This document shows positions 16,513-25,698 of a stretch of 42,695 bases of DNA, piece after piece (the first letter of the stretch is position 1; each line of letters opens with the position of its first letter). The stretch spans positions 1 to 42,695 of the forward strand of contig CAJOHO010000010.1 in the NCBI GenBank assembly GCA_905234555.1, written 5' to 3'. Below the pieces are notes generated by a model. That model was not told where the DNA came from, searched no databases, and worked only from the letters and a program-made list of their open reading frames with translations. Both the position numbers and the translations under genes were made by a program. The DNA comes from an uncultured Bacteroidaceae bacterium (GTDB taxonomy: Bacteria; Bacteroidota; Bacteroidia; Bacteroidales; Bacteroidaceae).

Positions 16513-17619
16513 ATGCAATCGAAGAATCAGGAAAAATCATCCATCATACAGTTGCGTAACCTAACCACAGGTTACATCGTCAAGAAAAAGGAGAAGGTCA
16601 TCAGCCAGGCGTTGAACGCACAACTCAACGTAGGCGAGATGGTCTGTCTGTTGGGACCTAACGGTTGTGGAAAATCGACTCTGCTTCGCACGATGGTCGG
16701 TTTCCAGCCGGCTCTCAGCGGAAAAATCCTCATCGACCGCATACCGCTCGACCGGTTCAGTCCGAAGGAACTGTCCAAACGTATCAGCGTGGTGCTGACC
16801 AACAACTCCGGCATCCGCAACATGACCGCTGAAGAGGTGGTTGCCATTGGCCGCAGTCCCTACACGGGCTTCTGGGGCAGTCTGAGGGAGAAAGACCGTA
16901 AGATGGTGGAGAAATGTCTGCAATGGGTAGGCATCACAGAACTGAAAGACCGCAAGATGCAGACGCTGAGCGACGGTGAACGTCAGAAAGTGATGATTGC
17001 CAAAGCCATTGCTCAGGAAACCCCGATCATCCTGCTCGACGAACCGACGGCGTTCCTCGACTATCCCAGCAAGGTAGCGATGATGCTCCTGCTCCACCGT
17101 CTCGCCAAAGCGCTGAAAAAGACCATCTTCCTTTCCACCCACGACCTGGAACACGCCTTGCAGATTGCCGACCAGGTTTGGTTGCTCGACAAGGAACACG
17201 GACTGACCACAGGACTGCCTGAGGACTTGTGCATGGAAGGCAAGATAGAGGAGTACTTCAAGCGCGACGGCATCCTGTTCGACCGCAACACTGGTACGTT
17301 CAGCATTGAGCACGAAGTGGCTCGCGAAGTTCTTGTGGAAGGAAATCCACAAACGCTCCGCTTCAAGATGATGTGCAAAGCCCTGCGTCGCAATGCCATC
17401 CGTCCCATCAGCAGCATGGAAGAAGCTGAATTTGAAAGCACCCGTTCGGATGTGAGAATTATCGTCGGCGACGACGGCACCTATCGTCTGATGGATAACG
17501 GTCAAGAGACTGTGAAGGTGCAGCGCATTGAACACATCATCGGTGTGACCAACGCCACCATCGTCAAGAACCACATCCAGGCTGTGCGTGATGCCGCTAA
17601 AATGACGAACTTTGAATAA
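16513..17619 (+). CDS. Orphan ABC transporter ATP-binding protein (FecE/BtuD-like) with C-terminal extension
   Basis: A 368-residue ABC ATPase. Walker A is GPNGCGKST (about residues 52-60), the signature is LSDGERQKV, and Walker B is IILLDEPTAFLD followed by the H-loop STHD. Closest resemblance is to ATPases of iron-siderophore or cobalamin importers. The ATPase core ends near residue 240. About 125 further residues follow, with no family I know (VRIIVGDDGTYRLMDNG inside). No permease or binding-protein gene is adjacent, so it must pair with components elsewhere. It has its own promoter. Confidence 0.88.
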   Translation: MQSKNQEKSSIIQLRNLTTGYIVKKKEKVISQALNAQLNVGEMVCLLGPNGCGKSTLLRTMVGFQPALSGKILIDRIPLDRFSPKELSKRISVVLTNNSGIRNMTAEEVVAIGRSPYTGFWGSLREKDRKMVEKCLQWVGITELKDRKMQTLSDGERQKVMIAKAIAQETPIILLDEPTAFLDYPSKVAMMLLLHRLAKALKKTIFLSTHDLEHALQIADQVWLLDKEHGLTTGLPEDLCMEGKIEEYFKRDGILFDRNTGTFSIEHEVAREVLVEGNPQTLRFKMMCKALRRNAIRPISSMEEAEFESTRSDVRIIVGDDGTYRLMDNGQETVKVQRIEHIIGVTNATIVKNHIQAVRDAAKMTNFE

Positions 17620-17705
17620 ACGGAAAACCCTGAGAATCCAGTTACTCTGGGATATTAATAGAACCTAAAGTTTTTTAGAAAAACGAAATCCAAGAAACAA
17701 GAATA

Positions 17706-20309
17706 ATGAAGAAACTGACAACATTACTGGCTGCCTTGTGCGTCTGCGCACAGATGTCGGCAGCTCCTGCAAAACCTGTCAAACGGACAGTACAGCAAAG
17801 CGACGGAACCACCCTCACCATCATGCTTCATGGTGACGAGAACTTTCATTTCTATACCACCCTCGACGGCATTCCCGTTGTGGAAGACGCCAACGGGTCA
17901 TTCAGCTATGCCACCGTTCAGAACGGACTCCTGGCTGCATCCCGTCAGCTGGCACACAACGCAGAGACACGCACAACGGCTGAAGCCAATTATGTGGGTT
18001 CGCTGCAGACAGCTGTGAAGAACCATATCAGCACCACTTGGACCCAACGTGCCGAAAAACGCAACGCACATCGACTGGAACGCGCCAAGCTGCGTCGTAC
18101 ACAGGCAGCCAAAGCTCCCCGAAGAGCAGGTTCGTCGATGGAAGGCAACAAGAAGGGTCTGGTTATCCTGGTAAACTTCAAAGACAAAACCTTCAAAAAA
18201 ACCAGACAGGATTTTGATAACTGTTTCAACACAGAAGGCTACAACAAAGACCAGCATATTGGCTCCGTACGCGACTATTTCTTCGACCAAAGCTACGGCA
18301 AGCTCACCATCGACTTCGACGTGGTAGGACCCTACACACTCAAAAACAACATGGCGTACTACGGAGGCAACGACTCTCAAGGCAACGACAAAGCTCCTGA
18401 AGAGATGGTGCTGGAAGCCGTCCAAGCTGCTAACGACGAGGTCAACTTCGCTGACTACGACTGGGACGGAGACGGAGAGGTGGATCAAGTCTATGTCATC
18501 TATGCCGGCTTTGGTGAAGCATCAGGCGCAGCATCCAACACCATCTGGCCTCACGAGTGGCAGCTTTCCGCAGGTCTCAGCGGCTATCCCAATGGCGTCA
18601 AACTTGATGGCGTTTTCATCGACACCTACGCCTGTTCCAACGAACTAAGCGGAATCAGCGGCTCTCGTATGGACGGTATTGGCACAGCCTGTCACGAGTT
18701 CAGCCACTGCCTGGGTCTGCCCGACTTCTACGACACCACCTACGAAGGAGGCTTCGGCATGGGTCCTTGGAGTGTGTTGGACGGCGGATGTTACAACGGA
18801 CCGACTGTGGGATCTATATCCTACGACGGAAGTGTTCCCTGTGCCTATAATGCCTACGAACGTATGTTCGCAGGTTGGCTGACACCCACTGAGCTGAAGG
18901 AAGGTGTTTACATCAGCGGCATGAAAGCCATTACCGATGCACCCGAAGCTTACATTATTTATAATGAGGTCAACAAGAACGAGTACTACCTGCTTCAGAA
19001 CATCCAGCTTTCCGGTTGGAACAAATGTGCCTACGGACACGGATTGCTGGTCATGCATGTGGACTACAATGCCAATGCTTGGGCTGGAAACACCGTTAAC
19101 AACACGTTGTCCCACCAGCGCTGCACCATCATCCCAGCAGACAACACCCTGAAGATGACTCTCTACCAAGGCAGTTACTACACCGACTACAACGACGTTC
19201 CTGGCGACCCCTATCCTGGCACTTCAAATAACCACAGCCTTACCGACACCACTACACCTGCCGCCACGCTTTATAACAACAACAAAGGTGGCAAGAAGCT
19301 GATGAACAAACCCATTGAGGACATTCAGGAAGCTAACGGACTTATCTCCTTCAGTTTCAACGGAGGTGAACAGATTCCTACTCCTGTCGCCACAGATGCC
19401 ACGAACGTTACGGAGAACGGCTTCACAGCCAACTGGAACGTAGTGGAGGGAGCCGAGACCTACACCCTCGAACTCACAGAGAAGAACACGTCTCCGCTCA
19501 CTGGCACAACGTTGCTGGAAGAGGACTTCACAGGTTTCGACGCCATCACCAACATGAACACGGATGTGTCCACTTCCCTCGACACCTACACCAACCAGTC
19601 AGGATGGACAGGTACGAAGGTGTTTGGAGGAAAGGCCACAGGACAGGGCTTCGGCGTACGACTTGGTTCTTCACAGAAGGCTGGTTCCATCACGTCGCCC
19701 CTGCTGGATGCCCCAGCTACCGGCGAAGTGGAAATCACCTTCAAGGCTGGTCCTTGGAACGCCAACAACAAAGCCAGCTTTGTCGTCGTGCTTACTAGTG
19801 CATCGGGTGCTCCGCTCGATTCCATGGAATACAGCGTCTCCACCACGACGGAAGACCTGACATTTACTGCTTCCACCGACATCGACGAACCCTTCACCGT
19901 TACCTTCAGAACCAATTCGAAAGGATATCGTATGTTCCTCGGGAACCTCACCGTTTATAACGGAGAGAAGCCTGCAAGCGCTCAGCGACGTGCTGCCGCC
20001 AAACAAACCATCGAAGGCATCACGACCAACAGCTACACGCTGACAGGACTCACAGGACAGAAATACACCTATCGTGTCAAGGCTGTGGCAAACGGCAAGG
20101 AAAGTGAATGGAGCAATTCCATCACCCTTGTCATTTCGGAAATCATCGACGCCATCGAACAAAGTCTTTGGGAAGACGGAACGGTGGAAGTTTATAACTC
20201 CAACGGCATCTTCCTGCGTCGCACCTCCCTCGCCAACTGGCAGAACAACCTGCCACGAGGCATCTACATCCTCAAATCCGCAGGATCCACCCGCAAAGTT
20301 GTAAAATAA
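17706..20309 (+). CDS. Secreted M6-family metalloprotease with T9SS sorting domain
   Basis: A secreted zinc protease of 867 residues. A signal peptide (residues 1-19, ending MSAAP) is followed by a propeptide of about 120 residues. The M6 catalytic domain begins near 145 (KGLVILVNFKDKTF). The zinc motif HEFSH is at 330-334, within HEFSHCLGLPDFYD, with His330, Glu331 and His334. This resembles immune inhibitor A-type proteases. A fibronectin-III-like segment starts near 560. It is interrupted by a jelly-roll-like region and resumes near 770. The last 75 residues (VEVYNSNGIFL, then LPRGIYILKS and terminal KVVK) look like a type A T9SS sorting domain, so export across the outer membrane by the Por system is expected. 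It is followed after 10 bp by a patatin gene. Confidence 0.93.
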   Translation: MKKLTTLLAALCVCAQMSAAPAKPVKRTVQQSDGTTLTIMLHGDENFHFYTTLDGIPVVEDANGSFSYATVQNGLLAASRQLAHNAETRTTAEANYVGSLQTAVKNHISTTWTQRAEKRNAHRLERAKLRRTQAAKAPRRAGSSMEGNKKGLVILVNFKDKTFKKTRQDFDNCFNTEGYNKDQHIGSVRDYFFDQSYGKLTIDFDVVGPYTLKNNMAYYGGNDSQGNDKAPEEMVLEAVQAANDEVNFADYDWDGDGEVDQVYVIYAGFGEASGAASNTIWPHEWQLSAGLSGYPNGVKLDGVFIDTYACSNELSGISGSRMDGIGTACHEFSHCLGLPDFYDTTYEGGFGMGPWSVLDGGCYNGPTVGSISYDGSVPCAYNAYERMFAGWLTPTELKEGVYISGMKAITDAPEAYIIYNEVNKNEYYLLQNIQLSGWNKCAYGHGLLVMHVDYNANAWAGNTVNNTLSHQRCTIIPADNTLKMTLYQGSYYTDYNDVPGDPYPGTSNNHSLTDTTTPAATLYNNNKGGKKLMNKPIEDIQEANGLISFSFNGGEQIPTPVATDATNVTENGFTANWNVVEGAETYTLELTEKNTSPLTGTTLLEEDFTGFDAITNMNTDVSTSLDTYTNQSGWTGTKVFGGKATGQGFGVRLGSSQKAGSITSPLLDAPATGEVEITFKAGPWNANNKASFVVVLTSASGAPLDSMEYSVSTTTEDLTFTASTDIDEPFTVTFRTNSKGYRMFLGNLTVYNGEKPASAQRRAAAKQTIEGITTNSYTLTGLTGQKYTYRVKAVANGKESEWSNSITLVISEIIDAIEQSLWEDGTVEVYNSNGIFLRRTSLANWQNNLPRGIYILKSAGSTRKVVK

Positions 20310-20319
20310 AGTAGAGACA

Positions 20320-21294
20320 ATGAAAAAACTCCTATTCCTGCTCCTCGTCTTCACCTCAATCCTCTGCTCGGCTCAGGATCGCCTTCGTGTGGGCGTAGTG
20401 CTGGGAGGCGGAGGTGCTAAAGGAGCGGCAGAAGTGGGTGTGTTGCGTGCCATTGAGCAAGCTGGTATTCCCATCGACTATATCGCCGGAACGAGCATAG
20501 GAGCGATTGTAGGAGGCCTCTACGCCTCAGGCTACACGCCCCAACAGCTCGACTCGCTGTTTCGTTCTCAGGAATGGCTCACGCTGCTCACCGACCGACG
20601 GGAAGACTACAAATCCACCATCTTCGCTGAGGAAGACGGCACCAGCTATCTGTTCGGATTTCCCATCCTTCAGGACTTCTTCCCCTTTGGCACGCCCAAT
20701 GTCGGCACAGTGAAAGGGGACAGCATCGTGGAGCTTCTGACACGCATGACTGCCGCCAAAGGCATCAAGAACATGGAGCAGACACCCATCCCTTTCCGTT
20801 GTGTGGCTACGGCGTTTAAAGGCATCAACCCTACCAAGGAAGTGGTGCTGACAAAAGGAAATATCGCAAAGGCCATGCGAGCCAGTATGGCAATTCCCAT
20901 CTATTTCCGACCCGTCAAAATCAACAATCAGATTCTGCTCGACGGAGGATTCATGAACAATCTTCCTGTCGATGTGGTGCGGAAAATGGGTGCTGACATC
21001 ATTATTGCCGTTGACCTCACACAGAACAAAGAATCGTGGCCAGAACTCCTGCTGGGAGAGAAATGGGGACTGGGAGGACTGATCGACTGGCTCATCTCGC
21101 GTCCCGATATTGCCAAATATCGTCAGAACACCGCAGGCGTAGATGTGTATATCAACCCGCGTCTGGAGGATTGTTACTTCTTCAGTTTTGGCGAAAAAAA
21201 GATTGCCCAGATGCTCCAAAAAGGGTATGAAGCAGGCAAAAAAGCCCTACCTGAACTACGAAAACTCAGGAAGAAAATCTACAAACAAGAATGA
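20320..21294 (+). CDS. Exported patatin-like phospholipase
   Basis: A 324-residue patatin-like lipid acyl hydrolase. A signal peptide (residues 1-18, ending LCSAQ) precedes the oxyanion-hole motif LGGGGAKGAAEVG (28-40), the GTSIG nucleophile elbow (57-61, Ser59) and the catalytic Asp208 in LLDGG. Many Bacteroidales homologues continue into POTRA and BamA-like barrel domains of about 700 residues in total. This one ends after the hydrolase domain with a basic tail (LRKLRKKIYKQE). It starts 10 bp after the M6 protease and ends just before a strong terminator, so the two secreted enzymes are probably co-transcribed. Confidence 0.93.
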   Translation: MKKLLFLLLVFTSILCSAQDRLRVGVVLGGGGAKGAAEVGVLRAIEQAGIPIDYIAGTSIGAIVGGLYASGYTPQQLDSLFRSQEWLTLLTDRREDYKSTIFAEEDGTSYLFGFPILQDFFPFGTPNVGTVKGDSIVELLTRMTAAKGIKNMEQTPIPFRCVATAFKGINPTKEVVLTKGNIAKAMRASMAIPIYFRPVKINNQILLDGGFMNNLPVDVVRKMGADIIIAVDLTQNKESWPELLLGEKWGLGGLIDWLISRPDIAKYRQNTAGVDVYINPRLEDCYFFSFGEKKIAQMLQKGYEAGKKALPELRKLRKKIYKQE

Positions 21295-21330
21295 CGTTTT
21301 TCATCATTCTGTTTTTAACAACTAAAAAAT

Positions 21331-21376
21331 AATCCATTTGTTAAATCACCTCAGAGTGTTAACAAATGGATTTTTT
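21331..21376. terminator. Strong bidirectional terminator
   Basis: A 14-bp perfect stem (AATCCATTTGTTAA at 21331-21344, TTAACAAATGGATT at 21359-21372) is followed by six T residues on the plus strand. A run of A residues upstream supplies a T tail on the minus strand. It lies between the convergent patatin and XRE genes. Confidence 0.9.
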
Positions 21377-21470
21377 GTTGATCTCCAGCATTACAAAGGT
21401 CCTTTCACCTGCGTTACGAACCAAAAACGTAATACGAAGGGGTACGAAAAAAGGATGAAGGAACGAGGAA

Positions 21471-22163
21471 TTACTTCGGACCGCCAAAGGATTCGTAGGT
21501 TCCGTCGTCGAAGAAAATGCGAACCTCCTGGATTCTGCGAGTGGGGCGTTTCAATGCTGCGATGGTCTCCTTCACCAGCTCTTTCACCATCCCAGGTTCT
21601 AACAGAATAGGGGGTTGTTCTTGTGGAACGGAAGGAGAAGAACTTTGCGATCCTGCCGGATGAACCAATGCAGCCATATTCAAAGAAGCAAAAGGATCTT
21701 GTTGGTTATTCGAGTCCGCAGACCGACCACCACGAGACGTAGGAACTTGCGCCGGACGTACTTCTTTTAATAAGGTTTGAGCAGACAAATCCAAGGTACC
21801 TTTGCGGGTTGTCACAGATGAAGAATCTGAGGTTCCCTTGTGAGTTGACAAAGAAAATGAGACATCCGATTGAGATGCTTCCTCTTCTACTTCGGAACCG
21901 TCATTCGAAGTCTCCAGATACATTTCTCCCTTACCAAAACCGACCCAAGAGGGGTTCAAATCGGGAAAAGCGGAAACGATTTTCTCATAAATCTGATGGG
22001 TGGGATTGTTGCGTCCACTCAACAAATGCGAAATGGAGGCCATAGGAATGCCAGTTGCCTGGGCAAACTGGATATTATTCATGTTGTAGGCCTGCATAAT
22101 GACCCTGATCCGGTCAGCACCGGTACGAACGGAGTCGCTGTTTTGTTCGTCGTTAACGTTCAT
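21471..22163 (-). CDS. XRE-family helix-turn-helix protein
   Basis: A 230-residue DNA-binding protein. Residues about 15-70 form an HTH_3 domain (RIRVIMQAYNMNNIQFAQATG, then MASISHLLSGRNNPT), similar to phage-repressor-type regulators. A short conserved tail (LNPSWVGFGKGEMYL) follows. Residues 75-185 are low-complexity, Ser/Thr/Gln-rich and probably disordered. The C-terminal 40 residues contain a helix and an IFFDDGTYESFG motif. Such proteins are frequent single genes on Bacteroidales chromosomes. The AT-rich region upstream carries many TTTACA/TGTAAA half-sites that could be its targets, which is inference. Confidence 0.85.
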   Translation of the reverse strand: MNVNDEQNSDSVRTGADRIRVIMQAYNMNNIQFAQATGIPMASISHLLSGRNNPTHQIYEKIVSAFPDLNPSWVGFGKGEMYLETSNDGSEVEEEASQSDVSFSLSTHKGTSDSSSVTTRKGTLDLSAQTLLKEVRPAQVPTSRGGRSADSNNQQDPFASLNMAALVHPAGSQSSSPSVPQEQPPILLEPGMVKELVKETIAALKRPTRRIQEVRIFFDDGTYESFGGPK

Positions 22164-23360
22164 CTTATTTTAATGGTTTTAATATAATGTATAAATGAAT
22201 ATCAAAGAAATGGAGAAGTCAAAAAGTGGGAATCATATCGGAAAATAAAAAACTGGATAACGAATGAATGGATCACGGAAGAAGTTCAAACAGTCATGAT
22301 GAAGGTAGAAACGACACGTCACCATCAGGAGTCCTCAGCAAACCTCTCAGAAACCGACACAAAAATGACAGAAAAATCTGAGGGCTGAGACAGAGGCAAA
22401 AATCTAGTCTCAAGATCCGAGATGAGGTCCAATACTTCGGACACAATTTTGAGCCTCATTTGAATCATCGGTGAGACAAACACGGCAAAAATGGCGCTGT
22501 AAACCGATTTTTTCAAAGAGTTTACAAAGTTACAAACATTTTACGAAACTACAAAATAAAATAGGAGGAATTTTAAGAATAAAAATTATACAAAGAGAAA
22601 ATGTAAAACATTACAAATGTAAACAAAGGGAAAGGGGAGTAGTGAAAGAATTTACAAAGATGAAAATCTTTATTAAAATAGACTTGTTGTAAAAATATAA
22701 TAAAAAAAGCTATTTATTTTGTTTATAAATAGTTATATATTATATAAATGGTGAAATATAGCAGAAAAACGGTAAAAAAGACGGGTTTTTAATCCATGAT
22801 AAAGAATTATCAGTTTAATAAATAGACATAATAAACTTTGTTTCAAGCATTTACAAATGTATTACAAAAATGAATAAATTTACATTTACGTTTGTAAATC
22901 ACAAGATTTACACTCTGTCAATGTTTTACGGTGTTACAACTTAACAAATGTAAACCACACAACCGATGTTTACAATTACAAATGTAAACAAAGCATTCAA
23001 GAATGTAAACTGTAATTATTTCACTCTGTAAAGTATAAATAATGTTAACGTAAATTTTTCTACTCCAAAATCCAGGCATTTTTAGCATTTTTCTCCCAAA
23101 GACTGGCATCCGTACAGCATTTATATTCCACAAAAACCTCAGAAAGCCAAAATCATGCTAAAACACTTATTATCAGCTATTAATGCCAAAAAATCCTTGT
23201 TTACGTTTTTCTCGCTAAAAATTCAGAAAAACACAAAAAAGACGACGAAAACGGAAAAAATCGCATTCTCCTGCCCTACAATTATCGCCAGAGGATCACA
23301 CAAAAATCATCCCCTGGGCATCATTTTACATTTCTGTCTGGATTTTTTGCGCTAAAAAAA
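22164..23360. other. AT-rich gene-free region with many TTTACA/TGTAAA sites
   Basis: Nearly 1.2 kb without a credible gene. Short ORFs exist on both strands but are low-complexity and lack family features. The DNA is much more AT-rich than its surroundings. From 22510 to 23055 the words TTTACA and TGTAAA recur many times, including ACAAATGTAAAC three times. One clear inverted pair is GTTTACA (22968-22974) with TGTAAAC (22983-22989). These may be regulator sites for the XRE protein, or remnants of the GTAAATC repeat class. Confidence 0.5.
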
Positions 23361-23526
23361 ATGGAGCCGCATGGCCCCACAAGAATCGCTTTCACTACAA
23401 GAAAAAGAAAACTCTCCGAACAACGGATGGTCAGCTATCAACTCACGCACTCTCTCCCACCCCACCTGACTGCAAGTAAAGCCAACACTCCGTTAAGATT
23501 TTTTCACATACCATTTTCGCCCCACT

Positions 23527-23616
23527 CTCGACACATTCTTCACTCTTCACTTTCCTCTCTTCACTCTTCACTACTCTCCCCCTTGGGGGGTTCTGTCCCC
23601 CGATAACGGGGGAACC
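23527..23616. repeat. CTTCACT heptamer array joined to C/G-rich element
   Basis: Heptamers TTCACTC, TTCACTT, TCCTCTC, TTCACTC and TTCACTA (about 23537-23572) run directly into the C/G-rich element at 23578-23615. That element is a relative of the one inside the histidine phosphatase gene. The block lies about 40-130 bp from the holA stop codon. Confidence 0.65.
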
Positions 23617-23654
23617 GAAGGGGTGCAAAGACCATTGATCGGAGGGGGCCTCTC

Positions 23655-24692
23655 TTAATGCAAAATGAAATAAACCAGCTCACGCATGATGTCTGCGTCC
23701 GACACATTCCCCTTCTCCACTCCCTTCAGTTTGGCATCCGTCTCGCGGAGTTTGGCAATAATCTGCATCGTCTTCATCGCTGAATAATTTCGCATGGCGG
23801 TCTGGTAGTCGCGGAACTGCCAGGAATTCCTGAGTTCCAGGTGCTGCATGATGCCCTGATCCGTTTTCACAGGAGAATAGTAGGCCTGCATCACATTGGC
23901 AAAGAAGTTGAAGAGCATCGCAATCGTCATGACAGGTGGATTCACCTTGGGATTCTCCACAAAGTAATTGATGATTTGGTTCGCCTTCACCACGTTTTTC
24001 TCGATGATGGCATTGCGGAATTCCCATTGATTGAAATCCTTGCTGATACCGATATTCTTCTCTATCAGCTCAGGCGTAATCCGCATCGTGTCCTGGGGCA
24101 CCGTCAGGCAGAGCTTATCCAGCTCACTCGCCAGGCGGTTCAGGTCGCTGCCGATATTCTCCACCAGCATCATACGGGCACGGTCATCAATCGAAACCTT
24201 CTTCCGTTTCAGATAATCGTCGATGAACGAAGGCAGCATTCCGTCCTTCAGTTTCTTGCTCTCAAACACCACACCCACCTTGTCGATCATTGCCACCACT
24301 TTCTTGCGCCGGTCCACCGTTCCGTTCTTGTAGCAAAGCACCAGAATGGTGGTGTCAAGCGGCTTCTGAGCATAGAATTGCAGGTCGTCGAACTTTAATA
24401 GATTTTGACATTCTTTAACAATGAGAATTTGATATTTGGACATCATCGGGTAGCGCTTCGCAGAATTCACAATATCTCCCACATTCGTTTCCCGCGTACA
24501 GTAGATGGTCATCAGGTTGAAACCCTTCTCCTCCTCTGTCAGGATATTGTCAGCAATGTAATCGGCTATACGGTCAATATAGTACGATTCCTCACCCATT
24601 AGCAAATAGATGGGTGCATATTGCTGGGAACGGATGGCTGTGATGATATCACGATGCGAAATTGCGGCACCGGCTGATGTTTGTTTTGCCAT
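23655..24692 (-). CDS. holA: DNA polymerase III subunit delta
   Basis: HolA (delta) opens the beta sliding clamp as part of the clamp-loader complex. I place the start at MAKQTSAGAAISHRD (24692), giving 345 residues. An in-frame ATG at 24749 lies upstream of the -7 box at 24738-24745 and so would not be transcribed from it. Family features include PIYLLMGEESYYIDRIADYI (about 26-45), the AKRYPMMSKYQILIVKE segment, ILVLCYKNGTVDRRKK, and the helical C-terminal collar with KGVEKGN near the end. It is divergent from an HsdR-N gene, an arrangement I recall as common in Bacteroidales. Confidence 0.93.
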   Translation of the reverse strand: MAKQTSAGAAISHRDIITAIRSQQYAPIYLLMGEESYYIDRIADYIADNILTEEEKGFNLMTIYCTRETNVGDIVNSAKRYPMMSKYQILIVKECQNLLKFDDLQFYAQKPLDTTILVLCYKNGTVDRRKKVVAMIDKVGVVFESKKLKDGMLPSFIDDYLKRKKVSIDDRARMMLVENIGSDLNRLASELDKLCLTVPQDTMRITPELIEKNIGISKDFNQWEFRNAIIEKNVVKANQIINYFVENPKVNPPVMTIAMLFNFFANVMQAYYSPVKTDQGIMQHLELRNSWQFRDYQTAMRNYSAMKTMQIIAKLRETDAKLKGVEKGNVSDADIMRELVYFILH

Positions 24693-24719
24693 ATCAAAAA
24701 TTATTATTAAATTTGCAGT

Positions 24720-24745
24720 CGAAATCGATTTCGGTTGCAAATATA
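24720..24745 (-). promoter_or_regulatory. holA promoter with palindrome at the start site
   Basis: Minus-strand TATATTTG (24738-24745) is a TAnnTTTG box. A perfect 14-bp palindrome, CGAAATCGATTTCG (24720-24733), covers the expected transcription start and could be an operator or a 5'-end hairpin. Confidence 0.7.
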
Positions 24746-24824
24746 GCAATTTTCATAAACATGGGAAAATAAGTGAGGATATTTCCACGCCAAGACCCAT
24801 AAATCTGTTCAACAATCGAGGAAA

Positions 24825-25283
24825 ATGCAAGCGCTGAATCTTCCACCCTACGCAGTAAAAACACGAAACGAAGAAGGGACGACCCAGATTTTCGACACGC
24901 TCCGCCAACGTTTCGTTGCCCTGACCCCCGAGGAATGGGTACGCCAGCACTTTGTCAATTTCCTGGTGACGGAACGCGCCTACTCCCCCACCCTCATGGC
25001 AAACGAAGTGTCGCTCACCCTCAACGGCATGAGCCGACGCTGCGACACCGTGGTCTATGACCGCCAACTCCGTCCTCGTATGATTATCGAGTACAAACGA
25101 CCCACGGTGCAGATCACCCAGCGCGTGTTCGACCAGATCTGCCGCTACAATATGGTGATGCAGGTGGATTACCTCATCGTGAGCAACGGACTCCAGCACT
25201 ATTGCTGCCACCTGGACTACACGCAACAAACCTACGAATTCCTGCCCGAAATTCCAACCTACGCCCAGATTCTCGCCTCTTAG
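24825..25283 (+). CDS. Orphan HsdR N-terminal-type nuclease-fold protein
   Basis: A 152-residue protein that matches the N-terminal domain of type I restriction HsdR (HSDR_N_2). It has a PD-(D/E)XK-like fold with the acidic residue in RRCDTVVYD (about 80-88) and the MIIEYKRP motif (about 94-101) providing E-x-K. No helicase or hsdM/hsdS gene is attached, so it is not a restriction subunit here. It is divergent from holA, 75 bp away from the ATG at 24749 and 132 bp from the preferred holA start. The conserved position suggests a housekeeping nucleic-acid role, which is inference. Confidence 0.88.
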   Translation: MQALNLPPYAVKTRNEEGTTQIFDTLRQRFVALTPEEWVRQHFVNFLVTERAYSPTLMANEVSLTLNGMSRRCDTVVYDRQLRPRMIIEYKRPTVQITQRVFDQICRYNMVMQVDYLIVSNGLQHYCCHLDYTQQTYEFLPEIPTYAQILAS

Positions 25284-25555
25284 TTCCCTTTACGCGCGTA
25301 CCTATTATTATATTTACGCGAATCCCAGAAAAAAAACTCAGCACCTGAATATCGTTTCCGAATTAAGAACAAAAGCGGTTGTGTGCGAACACAGCGGCAT
25401 TTTCCACAAAGCTCACTTGTTTTTTTCTTAAATAACTCTGCTAAAAAATCACAAAATTGCAACGTCTGGAACAAATTTCAACCAACAAAAAGGTGAAAAA
25501 CTTGCAAAAGATTGTCCTTTTTGTACTTTTTTCGTAAATATTTTTGCAAAAATTA
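25284..25555. other. Gene-free AT-rich stretch before the beta-barrel gene
   Basis: About 270 bp between the HsdR-N stop and the next promoter. It holds only a short possible hairpin (GTGT/ACAC near 25380-25392) and A/T runs. No gene, repeat family or terminator is clear. Confidence 0.4.
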
Positions 25556-25585
25556 TTGCCAATTCAGAGAAAAGCCGTAACTTTG
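25556..25585 (+). promoter_or_regulatory. Promoter of the beta-barrel protein gene
   Basis: TTGC (25556-25559) and TAACTTTG (25578-25585) are spaced 18 bp apart. The leader to the ATG at 25699 is about 105 nt, unusually long, and includes the AGACGTCT palindrome near 25630. Confidence 0.8.
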
Positions 25586-25698
25586 CAGCGCAATTCGAAA
25601 GCAAGACGGTCTCTGATGGCAACATTCGCAGACGTCTGGCAGCCGAAAAACCGAAAGAGAATTCACAAAATGTTTAACTTAAAACAATTTTGAAAATT

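Noticed and set aside
22164-23360. Replication origin
   Set aside because: AT-rich with repeated sites, but no DnaA boxes (TTATCCACA-like) were seen and dnaA is absent. holA nearby is not diagnostic.
22918-23606. Several short ORFs in the AT-rich island (71, 66 and 81 residues)
   Set aside because: Low-complexity products, no promoter or family likeness, and partly made of repeats.
24825-25283. Complete type I restriction system
   Set aside because: Only the HsdR N-terminal fold is present. No helicase part, hsdM or hsdS lies within the window near it.
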